In this document: one piece after another, positions 8,780 through 17,942 of the stretch
How positions within the stretch are numbered: the stretch's first letter is position 1
How the letters are laid out: the number at the start of each line of letters is the position of its first letter
Notes under the pieces: model-generated
Seen by the model: the letters and a program-made list of their open reading frames with translations, nothing else
Databases searched by the model: none
Told to the model about the DNA's origin: nothing
Program-made: the position numbers and the translations under genes
Assembly (NCBI GenBank): GCA_964573105.1
Contig: CAZNIS010000026.1
Span: forward strand, 1-64,000
DNA length: 64,000 nucleotides
Reading direction: 5' to 3'
Source of the DNA: CAKZSB01 sp964573105
GTDB taxonomy: Bacteria; Pseudomonadota; Gammaproteobacteria; Granulosicoccales; Granulosicoccaceae

Positions 8780-9190
8780 GATGCAGTTGCTGTGATTGTA
8801 GAGTCAACACGTTCGTTCAAATGGCGATCGAAAAAAAGTCGTGCTTATACTTACAGGTTTTGCACTGACAAGCTTTGATAGCACGGCTGATCGGGTCGCA
8901 GACTGATGCCCACTGTGAAACAAGTCGCCAGTGTTCAATGCAGTGCTTGAAGGTGTGCGAAATCCGTTCACCCAACTGGGTGATGCAATAGCTGGTGTGA
9001 CTTCATAGCCTTTTCAGAGGCACTGCATGCTCAGAGGTGAGGCGTATCGTTTGTTGGTTGCTCACCTTCCAGACGCGATAGCTATTCGGTTGCAATGCAG
9101 TGTGCGCCTCGTGTCGTCGCCCAGGGTACGGCTAAATCCGGCCTCGGCTGACGAACGTCGGATCGAAGAAGAAACTGGAGCTGGCACCAA
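8780..9190. other. Divergent intergenic region, 411 bp
   Basis: This is the space between the divergent peroxidase (start 8779, minus) and the large repeat-protein gene (first start 9191, plus). It should hold both promoters. No open frame in it shows protein-family features, and I could not identify a specific operator. Confidence 0.45.
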
Positions 9191-12100
9191 TTGCACTATA
9201 AGAACCAATCCATCGCATCAAACGATGCATGGGCGACCCTGTCCAACACTCGGCGTAGTATTGCTGGTCCTTCACAGTCCCTCGCTGCGCTTGCTGCCGG
9301 ATTCGGCTCTGCCGCTGCTCGGGTCTATTGGTGGCTTGTGGTGCTGTCACTTGCCAGCGGATTACTGTTGCAACCCACTACACATGCCGCAGGTGGCAAC
9401 GAGAACTGGTCGGGCGACTTTGTCATCCCTGGTCTGGATGGTCCGGTATACGAATCGGTCGAAGACAATGCCGGCAACCTCTACATCGCCGGTGATTTCA
9501 CCGCCATCAATGGTAGCAGGGTCAATGGTATAGCGATGTGGGATGGCGTCGCCTGGTCTGCGTTGGGGACGGGCGTGGACGGAGATATCAGCGATATGGC
9601 CGTCGACAGCAACGGCAACCTCTACATAGCGGGAACATTTTCACAGGCGGGCAGGCAGGCCGTCTCCAATGTGGCAGTATGGGATGGCAGCGCCTGGTCG
9701 GGACTCGGCACCGGCGTCGACAACGCCGCCTATGTGATCCTCATCGACGATACCGATCAAGTCTATGTCGGTGGCCGGTTTTCTACCGCCGGCGGCAGCC
9801 CTGCAGAAAGAGTCGCCCTGTGGCAGGACGGTGCCTGGAGCGCGCTTGGCGCGGGGCCGGAAGACGACGTGTCGTCTTTGTTGTTCAATCCGGAAGGGGA
9901 ACTGCTCGCTGGCGGGGCGTTCGGGATCAACAAGTGGGTCGAGGGCAGTTGGAGCGACTTTGATGCGCCGATTCAGGGCAGAATCCGCAAGATGGTGACA
10001 GGTCCGGATGGTGCGTTATATGTCGGTGGTGGCGCTTTTTGGACCAACAGCCGCACCTATTTTGGAATTGCGAGATGGTCAGCGGAGGACGCCATTTGCA
10101 TCGCCACGGCTACTGAAAATGCTTGTACTGATGGCTGGACAAGTCTCGGTGGGGGCGTCGCCCTGCCTAATCCGTATGCAGGGGTGCAGGATCTCCTGTT
10201 CGATCAAAACGGCACGCTGTACGTCGGTGGTCGTGTGCGATCTTTTGGCGATGAGAATCAGCAGCAGATACTCAGCTGGAACGGTCTTGATTGGGTAGAA
10301 CTTACCCCCGGTATCGCGGGCCAGTCTGTCTCAACGCTAACACTGCTGGCCGATGGCGGCCTGTTTGCAGGTGGCAGCTTCACCGTCACCGCGCAAGCCG
10401 GCAAGCTGAATTCCGTCGCCATCTGGGACGGTGTTAGCTGGTCTGGCTTTGCATCGCAAAGCGATCGGCCGATGCTGGGGCTGAATGACTACGTTAGCGA
10501 AATGGTCGCCGAAGCTGATGGCGATCTGTTTGTCACGGGTGGTTTTACCCAGGCTGGCAATATCGACGCCGAATACATCGTGCGTTGGGATGGCCAGGGC
10601 TGGAACGCTTTGGACGGATCTCCGCTGCAGGATGCCGCCGCAGCGATGGCTGCGGATGGCAACGGCAACCTCTATGTCGCCATCGATGACTATCGCGCCC
10701 CCGGCGTATCGATATGGAATGCAGCTGGCTGGCAGACGATGAATACCGGTTTGCGAACGATCTATAGCTTCACCGATATCGTGGCCAACAGCGCTGGCCA
10801 AATCTATTTAAGCGGCGAATTTGCCATCGATAACGGGCCAGTCCAAAGACAAATTGCGCGCTGGAATGGCAGCCAGTGGGTGGTCGTTGGCCGTGTCGAG
10901 GCGAACTACATGGCGCTGACTGACGGTGGCTTGCTTTATGTCAGCGGATATTTCAGCAGTGTCAACGGTATCGATGCAGGCGGCATCGCCCGATGGGATG
11001 GCAGCAACTGGAACACCTTGATGTCGGCTGATCAGTTTTCAAGTGTTGATCAACTGGCACTGGCAGCCGATGACACCTTGCTGGCATCAGCCTACGTGCA
11101 GCTACCGGACTTTTCACTGGATAATGGACTATGGCGATGGGACGGCAGTAGCTGGGCGCTGGAGGTAGACATCCCCGGTCCAGTGTCTGTCTCTGCGCTG
11201 CAGAGCACCGCTGACGGTCAGTTGTTTGTCGGGCTGGACTTCGGCGATGGCAATTTGTTGCTGCAGTGGGATGGTTCAGACTGGGTGAATCCGGGATCAG
11301 GTATCACTGGCGTAAGAATCAATGCGCTGGCCCTGTACCGTACCAATGCGCTGTTTGCTGGTGGTCTGTTCAGCACTTCCGGTGGGCAGCTTGCAGGCAA
11401 CATTGCGCAATACACTCTGGACGCTGACAACATCGATACCGACGGTGATGGCCTGACGGATCGAGTCGAACGTGCGCTGGGTCTGTCAGTGACCAGCACC
11501 GACACAGACAACGACGGCGTCGAAGACGGTGATGAAGATTCAGATGGCGACGGCGCGACGAACGTGCAGGAGTTACAGGCTGGCACAGATCCGGGAATCG
11601 ATCCCGAGACGGCAGCTGATGATGTGCCGGCGTTGCTGACAGTAGTGCAACTGGGGGCGGACGAGTCGACAGTTGAAGAGGGCACCGACATTGTCGTCAC
11701 CATCAAGCGAAGCGGCGATATCAACCGAACGGTATCCGTTGACTATGAAGTGTCCGGCACTCCCGGTGGGGACATTATCGTTCAGGAGGAAATTCAGGAG
11801 TCCGCTTCATTGCTGGATTTCTTCATCGGTCGAGCGGTTGCCAATGTGGCGGCGACCGGCACTTTGGTCTGGCCGGCTGGCGACACCGCTGACAGGCTGC
11901 TGCGAATTTCAGTGTTACCAGATGAAATACCCGAGGGCTCCGAGACGATCGAAGTCGCCTTGCTCGATACGTCGTCAGGCTCAGCGACGGTCAACGCCAC
12001 ATTGACGTTTACCATCAGCGATCCACCGCTTGCCAGCGTACCCACCATGGAGGTTGCCGATCTCGAATGGACGCTCTTTAGTGTGCCGGCCATGGCGGGT

Positions 12101-12682
12101 GGGCAAACCACCCTGCGTGACGTCATCGCAGACGACATCGTTATGCCGTACGCCAATACGCAAGGCGCTGCAACCTGGGCGGTCTTTGAGTACATCAGTC
12201 AAGGCGATAATCCACGCTATCGCCTGATGGAGCTCGATGATGAACTCGAGCCCGGCGTTGGCTACTGGCTGATCCACGATGCCGGTGAGACACTCGTCAT
12301 CGATCTGCCGTCGACGACGCTGGCATCCATTGTCGGTGACAACGATGGCTGCGCGGGCGCCAACGGCTGTTTTCAGCGCGAGATGGACAGCGATTCGGAT
12401 GGTCGACGCTGGCAAATACTGGGCAATCCTTTTTATCGATCAACCAACCCGGCGGATATTCGGGTGGTCTCCGTCAACGGCGACTGTGCGGCTGTCTCAG
12501 GCTGCAGCCTGACGCAGGCGTCGGAGACCGGCATTGTTAGCGATACGCTGTGGGGATATGACGGCTTGCGTTATGAGGCTGTGCAACCGGGCGATGCGCT
12601 GGAACCGTGGAAGGGGTACTGGAGCAGCACCGCCGAAAGCGCAAGCGTCGCCCAGCCCAGTCTGTTAATCCCTAATCAGTAG
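9191..12682 (+). CDS. Large exported repeat protein: propeller-like repeats, thrombospondin-3-type and Calx-beta regions
   Basis: A 1163-residue protein. A hydrophobic segment near 45-65 (YWWLVVLSLASGLLL, then THAAGG) looks like a signal peptide after a long N-terminal region. The only upstream in-frame start is TTG at 9191, so the exact start is uncertain. Residues about 75-740 hold repeats of 45-50 residues of the type I-A-x-W-D-G-x-x-W-S-x-L-G-x-G followed by L-Y-I-A-G-x-F, probably forming beta-propellers. Around 750-800 are aspartate-rich calcium-binding repeats (DTDGDGLTD, DTDNDGVEDGDEDSDGDG) of thrombospondin type 3. A Calx-beta-like domain follows (about 815-945). The C-terminal 210 residues form an extra domain with several Cys and GYW motifs. 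A surface or extracellular binding role is likely; no enzyme motif is visible. Confidence 0.75.
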   Translation: MHYKNQSIASNDAWATLSNTRRSIAGPSQSLAALAAGFGSAAARVYWWLVVLSLASGLLLQPTTHAAGGNENWSGDFVIPGLDGPVYESVEDNAGNLYIAGDFTAINGSRVNGIAMWDGVAWSALGTGVDGDISDMAVDSNGNLYIAGTFSQAGRQAVSNVAVWDGSAWSGLGTGVDNAAYVILIDDTDQVYVGGRFSTAGGSPAERVALWQDGAWSALGAGPEDDVSSLLFNPEGELLAGGAFGINKWVEGSWSDFDAPIQGRIRKMVTGPDGALYVGGGAFWTNSRTYFGIARWSAEDAICIATATENACTDGWTSLGGGVALPNPYAGVQDLLFDQNGTLYVGGRVRSFGDENQQQILSWNGLDWVELTPGIAGQSVSTLTLLADGGLFAGGSFTVTAQAGKLNSVAIWDGVSWSGFASQSDRPMLGLNDYVSEMVAEADGDLFVTGGFTQAGNIDAEYIVRWDGQGWNALDGSPLQDAAAAMAADGNGNLYVAIDDYRAPGVSIWNAAGWQTMNTGLRTIYSFTDIVANSAGQIYLSGEFAIDNGPVQRQIARWNGSQWVVVGRVEANYMALTDGGLLYVSGYFSSVNGIDAGGIARWDGSNWNTLMSADQFSSVDQLALAADDTLLASAYVQLPDFSLDNGLWRWDGSSWALEVDIPGPVSVSALQSTADGQLFVGLDFGDGNLLLQWDGSDWVNPGSGITGVRINALALYRTNALFAGGLFSTSGGQLAGNIAQYTLDADNIDTDGDGLTDRVERALGLSVTSTDTDNDGVEDGDEDSDGDGATNVQELQAGTDPGIDPETAADDVPALLTVVQLGADESTVEEGTDIVVTIKRSGDINRTVSVDYEVSGTPGGDIIVQEEIQESASLLDFFIGRAVANVAATGTLVWPAGDTADRLLRISVLPDEIPEGSETIEVALLDTSSGSATVNATLTFTISDPPLASVPTMEVADLEWTLFSVPAMAGGQTTLRDVIADDIVMPYANTQGAATWAVFEYISQGDNPRYRLMELDDELEPGVGYWLIHDAGETLVIDLPSTTLASIVGDNDGCAGANGCFQREMDSDSDGRRWQILGNPFYRSTNPADIRVVSVNGDCAAVSGCSLTQASETGIVSDTLWGYDGLRYEAVQPGDALEPWKGYWSSTAESASVAQPSLLIPNQ

Positions 12683-12748
12683 ACAGCGGCAAGTGTCAGT
12701 GCACCATCAGTGCGTGTTCTGGCGCGTAGGCAGTTAACTGGCTGGCCA

Positions 12749-12773
12749 CCCGGGGAGCCTGGTGCTCCCCGGG
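12749..12773. terminator. bidirectional terminator-like hairpin
   Basis: CCCGGGGAGC at 12749-12758 pairs perfectly with GCTCCCCGGG at 12764-12773 around a five-base loop. It is centred between two convergent stop codons (12682 plus, 12805 minus), the expected place for a shared terminator. It has no T tract. Confidence 0.55.
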
Positions 12774-12804
12774 ATATCGTGTGAGAGGGCATCAGCTTGA
12801 GCAC

Positions 12805-15222
12805 TCAGGCAGCTTTTCGACCGTTGCTCATCAGGTTTGATATTGCGGCAATAGCATCCGGCAGTTTGTCGACCGGCAACGGTTTGGAGTAAAAATAGCC
12901 CTGCGCGATGTCTATACCCAGCTGGTTGACCTCAAACAATTGCCTATCGGTCTCTATTCCCTCAGCCACCGTCTCCAGACCATAGATTTCAGCTATCGAG
13001 GCGATGGTTGCGGTGACTGATTTCATATTGCGGGAGTCGTCATCCAGTTTGCTGATGAACGAGCGATCAATCTTTAGCGTATCCAGTGGCAGGTTCTGAA
13101 GCTGACTCAGCGATGAGTGTCCGGTGCCGAAATCGTCCAGCGCGATTCTAAAACCGAGCGCCTTGAGTTCGCTCAGGCATTTGGCGATCCAGTTGATATC
13201 AGCCATCACGACACTTTCAGTGATCTCAAGCTCCAGTGAGTCAGATGGCACGCCATGTTGTGCCGTCACATCGACAACCTGCTGTACAAAGTCGTTTTGC
13301 ATCACCTGGTGAATTGAAACATTTATGGCAATTCGCACCGGTGCCATCACTGTGTTTTGCCAAAGTGCGGCCTGCCTGCACGCCTCGTTAAGCACCCAAG
13401 TGCCCAGCATCGGCATCAACCCGGCTTCTTCTGCGACGACAATGAACTCACTCGGCGGAATGTTGCCGCGCTCCGGATGATTCCATCGGATGAGTGCCTC
13501 TACAGATCCCACGCATCCCAATGTCAGATTCACCTGTGGCTGGTAGTGCAGTTCCAGTTGATTGTGATTAATCGCCCGTACCAGATCCTTTTCTATCAAC
13601 AGGCGATTTCTGTACTGACTGGCCACTTCGCTGTCAAATGGCTGGATGGTTTGTCCGCCAGACTGCTTGGCGCTGAACATTGCGAAGTCTGATGTAATCT
13701 GAAGTTCCCTGCCAGATTGCGCATCGTCAGGGTAAATACTGTAGCCGATACTGGTGCTCATCTTGATCAAGCCGCCATCGACACTGAACGAGCGAATGAA
13801 CGTATCCCTGACTCGACAAGCCAGCTGAAAGGCGTCGGTGGGGTTGGTGGTTGTATAGAGTAGTGAAAACTCATCGCCGCCCATGCGGGCCAGGACCATC
13901 TTGTCACTGACAATCGCATTGAGTCGTTGTGCCACCTGTTTCAACAAATTGTCGCCAGCGACGTGGCCCATGGTATCGTTGATCGACTTGAATCCGTTTA
14001 GATCCATAGTCATCAGCACCAGCTTTTCATGCTTCGACAGATCAGTTCGTTTCAACAGCGCCGTGATCGCCGTATTGAAATATCGTCGATTGGGTATACC
14101 GGTAAGTTCATCGCGATCCGACTGACGTTGAATTTTCCAGGCAATTCTCAGGGTTGCACAGGCCATTACCATGCACAGCAGGACCAGCAACGTATTGGCA
14201 GCCAGGCTGACAGCAGTGTCGCGCTTTACTGAGGCGGCGGCAGACAGTGTATTGGTCAGTGCCACGCGTTCGATTTGCTGAACATCGTCCCTGATTTCGT
14301 CGGCGCTTCGCATCCATTGCGAGAGGCGATCGCCAATTTTTACAAACTGCGGTGAGACCAGAATCACCTGCTTGACCAAGGAGTAGTAGATCTTTCTGTA
14401 CTGTGATTCGAGGGTTGCTATGTCTTTGGCGTCGACGCCCACAATCTCCTCGCTCTTGAGCATTTGTGCAAGATCGTTTATCGCCTGGTCGGTTCTCTCG
14501 TGATTTTGCAGTAGTCGAAGCGTTAGGTTGTCAACATTAAGCGTGTCGATCGTTCCATTGCGGTGCTTCAAATTCAGGCTTTGGACGAGGCTGGTGGTTC
14601 GGGCAATGGCTTCTTTCAGCGACCAGATTGCATCCTTGATCTTATGTGCCGACAGTACGCCCCGGTAGTTCTTTTCAGGGTAGGCATGTACATGCTGACG
14701 AAGGTTATTGAGCGCCTTGATGAAGTTGCCGTAGGCATCGAAAAGTTGCATCCGCACGGAGTCGCTTCGCTCGTCGATGGGTAAATACAATTGCCCGGTA
14801 ATGACTGAACGCGCCATCGCAGTTCTTTTAAACTTGTCTTCCAGTTCCGTCATCAGACTAGCTGTGGTGTCTTCACTGTAACGATTGTCGGTCCAGTGCG
14901 GCGTTTGCAACGATGCGATTTCCCGACGCAGTTGCTCAAATAGCTGTTTGGTATCTCTCGTCAGTGAACGAAGGTGATCGAGGTCAGCCTCGAAACGCGC
15001 TGCATCCACCAGTGTGGTTTGTACGGCATGTCGTTCTCGATCCAGAGCTGAGGCGATTTTGAACAGCGTCGTCTCCGGGGCAACTGAAAGTTCAAGCTGC
15101 GTCGCGCCGGTAAACTGAGTGCGAGCGTCTGTCCAGTAGCGACTGCCGAGCCAGATGACCAGTAGCGCTAGCGACAAGCTTACAGCGATGAGGTACTTGC
15201 TTATTCTTGATAGTGCGAACAT
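12805..15222 (-). CDS. Membrane GGDEF-EAL protein (cyclic-di-GMP turnover)
   Basis: An 805-residue inner-membrane protein. Hydrophobic segments at about 9-27 and 338-360 flank a periplasmic, mostly helical sensor of roughly 310 residues. A GGDEF domain follows (about 365-530) with the intact signature GGDEF at 448-452. The EAL domain (about 540-790) has EAL at 575-577 and the catalytic loop DDFGTGHSSL. Both diguanylate cyclase and phosphodiesterase activities are therefore possible in principle. The RxxD product-inhibition site normally five residues before GGDEF is absent (SDKM instead), so the cyclase would not be feedback-inhibited in the usual way. It is a single-gene unit convergent with the preceding repeat protein. 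Confidence 0.93.
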   Translation of the reverse strand: MFALSRISKYLIAVSLSLALLVIWLGSRYWTDARTQFTGATQLELSVAPETTLFKIASALDRERHAVQTTLVDAARFEADLDHLRSLTRDTKQLFEQLRREIASLQTPHWTDNRYSEDTTASLMTELEDKFKRTAMARSVITGQLYLPIDERSDSVRMQLFDAYGNFIKALNNLRQHVHAYPEKNYRGVLSAHKIKDAIWSLKEAIARTTSLVQSLNLKHRNGTIDTLNVDNLTLRLLQNHERTDQAINDLAQMLKSEEIVGVDAKDIATLESQYRKIYYSLVKQVILVSPQFVKIGDRLSQWMRSADEIRDDVQQIERVALTNTLSAAASVKRDTAVSLAANTLLVLLCMVMACATLRIAWKIQRQSDRDELTGIPNRRYFNTAITALLKRTDLSKHEKLVLMTMDLNGFKSINDTMGHVAGDNLLKQVAQRLNAIVSDKMVLARMGGDEFSLLYTTTNPTDAFQLACRVRDTFIRSFSVDGGLIKMSTSIGYSIYPDDAQSGRELQITSDFAMFSAKQSGGQTIQPFDSEVASQYRNRLLIEKDLVRAINHNQLELHYQPQVNLTLGCVGSVEALIRWNHPERGNIPPSEFIVVAEEAGLMPMLGTWVLNEACRQAALWQNTVMAPVRIAINVSIHQVMQNDFVQQVVDVTAQHGVPSDSLELEITESVVMADINWIAKCLSELKALGFRIALDDFGTGHSSLSQLQNLPLDTLKIDRSFISKLDDDSRNMKSVTATIASIAEIYGLETVAEGIETDRQLFEVNQLGIDIAQGYFYSKPLPVDKLPDAIAAISNLMSNGRKAA

Positions 15223-16175
15223 AGGTTTTCTAATCGCAACGACAGTCAGTCGCCTCCGGTTAAGCTGCAGCCGGGACTGACCCGTTACCTATCTAACACT
15301 TGTCGGTCAGTGTTTGTCAGGAACTGTGGAAACTCCTGAGTGACTGGTTCACGTATGTCGTATTCGATCTGAGTGGTGATAAGAATAGTGAATAAATGTT
15401 TAATATCTAAAACGAATCGGCGTGTGTTTTAGTTGCTTGAGCGTGTTTACGACCACTGTGAATGACTGCGGTGCCAGCTGTGACGAGACAGGAACAGCCG
15501 CCCATTAAGGTTGTTGTGTGGCGTAAATGCATACGTTTCTATTCCGGGTGTCACTGGTTGCGGGTGGACGCTACAGCTCGCGCTAAAGATTCACTATTGT
15601 GGATAGCGGTTTCGTGCAGTGACAGCGACGGATACCCCCTTGCTGAGAGACCGCCTCTTTGCACCAGCACCAGGTATCTTGCAAATGTTGCAAACACTTT
15701 GACGGTGCATCTGATTGACTCGCTTGTAGATTCACGTGCACAAACCCGAAACCCACCCCAAACAGGGGGCATCAGGCGCTATTGCGGATCCATCGGCGAC
15801 AACACTCGCACGTCAACGCAGCGTGTCCGGTGGTTTTTGCCGGGATAGGTTTTGTGAACCAGCGCACGTAAACTGATATTGAATCAGATCACACTATTTG
15901 TGTGACGTAGTGCCGATGGCGCGATCGAACTGCCCACACCACGCGTGTGCAATGTGCGTTTGGCATGGAGATAAACCGGAGTAGGACTATGCAGCATAGC
16001 GATTTACCAAGCGGTGAAATCGTGCCGTATAGCATCTCGTGTGACCAGCTAAAGGGTGGCAGGGATGCATTCACAGAGCGATAGTAATTTCCGGCAGGGA
16101 AACAGTCGCCGTCAGTCCCGCGTGACGCGCGCTTCATCCAGTGATGCCTGGGCCGTCGAATACGCAAAGGCCAAT
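15223..16175. other. Intergenic region, about 950 bp
   Basis: This long non-coding stretch lies between the divergent GGDEF-EAL gene and the VanZ-like gene. The AT-rich part at 15350-15440 is a plausible promoter zone for the GGDEF-EAL gene. The open frames at 15462-15848 (plus) and 15889-16167 (minus) have no recognisable protein features and look spurious. I found no tRNA-like structure. Confidence 0.45.
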
Positions 16176-16658
16176 ATGCCTGCTGTGGTCAACCGTCGAC
16201 GGCGCCGGCGGTCCAGTCGCCACCAGTCTGTTGATAAGCGAGGCAACACACCTGCGCCCAGCGGATCAACCAATCCATTCCCAAGGCCCCTTCGTGCAGA
16301 TCTTCTTCTCGTCGCAGCGATGTTTCTCTTGTACACCGCTTATCATCAGCTTGGCTGCCTGTTTCCGGATAACTACATGGAGTTGCAATGCGGTGCCAAC
16401 AGCGCCGATACGCTCAATCACGTCGCTGTGTTTGCCGCACTCGCAGCGCCAATAGCGGCGTTTTATCCGGGGGCGCTACGTTGGGCTGTGCCAGTACTGG
16501 TCGTTAGTGGCGGCGTTGCCGAAATTGTCCAGCCTTTCATCGGCCGCACGGCCAGTTCAATGGATTTTCTGGCTAATTTCTGTGGCGTTTTTATTGGCGT
16601 GTGTGCAGGGCGTATCGTGTGGCGTTGGCGCGGCAGCAACGCTTATGGTTGGCGTTAG
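16176..16658 (+). CDS. VanZ-like family membrane protein
   Basis: A protein of about 160 residues from the ATG at 16176, chosen because AAAGG lies eight bases upstream. Longer starts (GTG 16056, ATG 16065) add a stretch that does not look like protein. After a basic N-terminus rich in Arg there are three to four hydrophobic helices (LLLVAAMFLLYTAYHQ, LNHVAVFAALAAPIAAF, WAVPVLVVSGGVAEIVQPF, DFLANFCGVFIGVCAG). The motif EIVQPFIGRTASSMDFLANFCGV is typical of VanZ-like proteins, a family named after the teicoplanin-resistance protein. Most members have no known function and sit in envelope-related contexts. There are no informative neighbours. Confidence 0.7.
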   Translation: MPAVVNRRRRRRSSRHQSVDKRGNTPAPSGSTNPFPRPLRADLLLVAAMFLLYTAYHQLGCLFPDNYMELQCGANSADTLNHVAVFAALAAPIAAFYPGALRWAVPVLVVSGGVAEIVQPFIGRTASSMDFLANFCGVFIGVCAGRIVWRWRGSNAYGWR

Positions 16659-17060
16659 GGGCAAGTCGAATCCCGAAATCGCCTGTTCTGTTTTATTGTG
16701 ATGCGGTAATGTGCTGCAGCTCTGGTGGCGCAACCCGAATTGATTGACCGACCTGTGGCATAGGCGGCGGATTTGTCTGAATGGGGCCTGCCGGCTGACC
16801 GGAAACGTTTTATTTCCCGTGCGCCGCTTGAGGTGTGTTGATGCCTTCTCGTACAAGTTGGTATTTGCCATCATCGCGTATGCCGTGTTCATTATTGCGT
16901 ACCATCATTGCAGGGCGCGGGTCGAGTAATGCGCGGTGCGATCGACTCAGTGCTTGTGGGTCCAGGCCATGCCAGGGGCCCCGATCATAGAAACCAGCAG
17001 CGGCGTTTTGATGGTCAGTTTAGCTTGCGTAGATTGTCTTGAACTTCGATGTGCAAAAAC
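16659..17060. other. Intergenic region, 402 bp
   Basis: This lies between the convergent ends of the VanZ-like gene (16658) and the 2OG-oxygenase gene (17061). A hydrophobic open frame at 16744-16929 has no ATG start or ribosome-binding site and is not supported. No clear terminator hairpin was found. Confidence 0.4.
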
Positions 17061-17855
17061 TCATTCGCGGCGGCCAAAGAACTTCATTCGGATGTCATCG
17101 CTGAACGTGTAAGCGGGCGTGTTCGAATAGTTGAACAATGCAATGATTCGCGCGTTCCCGTCTCCGACCGGCGCTACGCGATGCAGCGACCGATGGCCGT
17201 TAAAAAACGATAGGGTGCCGGCGCCAAGCGTTTCACTGATGGTGCCACTGTAGTGACCCTCCAGCACTGCTTGTTCGTTCACCCGGGCATGGTCAGCGGG
17301 CTTGCGAATCCGCGGCGCAAACTCGAATTCGCCGCCATTCTGCGCCACTTGAATGGACAGGGACACGACCATGTCGTTCGGGTCATAGTGCCAACCGAGC
17401 TCATCCCCGGCCTTCAACACAGTCAGCATACAGCCAATTAGTGGGTCGGCGGTGGGGTAGAGTGTTTCACCGTCAAAGACATTGTTTAGAAAGTCAGTGA
17501 ATGCCTGCGATTGATACAAGGCGCGCAGTGCGGATGCTGGCGATAGTCGATCGTAAGCAATGCTGCCAATCGCGGCGCGTGTGCTGACCGGCAGCCGGCT
17601 TTCGTCGCTGTCATCAACCCCGTTGGGGGTTGCACGCCAGTGTTCGGTGCGATGCGCTTGTGGGCTGAGCGAATGCGCCTCGTTCTGGATTTCGGTCTGT
17701 GCTTCAGTGCGAATAAAATCCGGCAACAGGCACAGGCCATTGTGCTGTAGTTTTGATTTACAGTGCGCGACGATTTCGTCATATGCCGCAGTGCCCGGTT
17801 GTTCAATCGGGTAGCGTGAGGTGTCGACGATTTCAGAAACGAGTGTTGGCGTCAT
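17061..17855 (-). CDS. 2OG-Fe(II) oxygenase of the HalD/BesD-ArpA-like family
   Basis: A 264-residue non-haem iron oxygenase. The iron-binding facial triad is visible as H156-x-D158 in GWHYDPND and H225 in RSLHRVAPV, with R236 placed to bind 2-oxoglutarate. The opening DTSRYPI and the GGEFEFAP and GTLSFFNGHRSLHRV segments match the family annotated as HalD/BesD-like (ArpA-like). Characterised halogenases of this family, such as BesD, replace the Asp by Gly to make room for chloride. Here the Asp is kept, which argues for a hydroxylase or related oxygenase. It lies 87 bases after the CocE gene on the same strand and may be the last gene of that operon, perhaps modifying the transported or released amino-acid-like substrate. 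Confidence 0.85.
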   Translation of the reverse strand: MTPTLVSEIVDTSRYPIEQPGTAAYDEIVAHCKSKLQHNGLCLLPDFIRTEAQTEIQNEAHSLSPQAHRTEHWRATPNGVDDSDESRLPVSTRAAIGSIAYDRLSPASALRALYQSQAFTDFLNNVFDGETLYPTADPLIGCMLTVLKAGDELGWHYDPNDMVVSLSIQVAQNGGEFEFAPRIRKPADHARVNEQAVLEGHYSGTISETLGAGTLSFFNGHRSLHRVAPVGDGNARIIALFNYSNTPAYTFSDDIRMKFFGRRE

Positions 17856-17942
17856 CAGATGGTCCGTTTTGTAACGTACGAATTCTTGGTTGCAAGTGAA
17901 GATGGCGTTTTATCTTCTTATCGTTACTAATTCACGATTTAA

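Noticed and set aside
9530..11400. Direct DNA repeats such as GGCAACCTCTAC
   Set aside because: They reflect conserved protein repeats in the 1163-residue gene, not mobile DNA.
15223..16175. Possible tRNA or small RNA in the long gap
   Set aside because: No cloverleaf arms or T-loop consensus seen, and no intrinsic terminator to define a small RNA.
16744..16929. Small hydrophobic open frame
   Set aside because: No ATG, no ribosome-binding site and no family resemblance.
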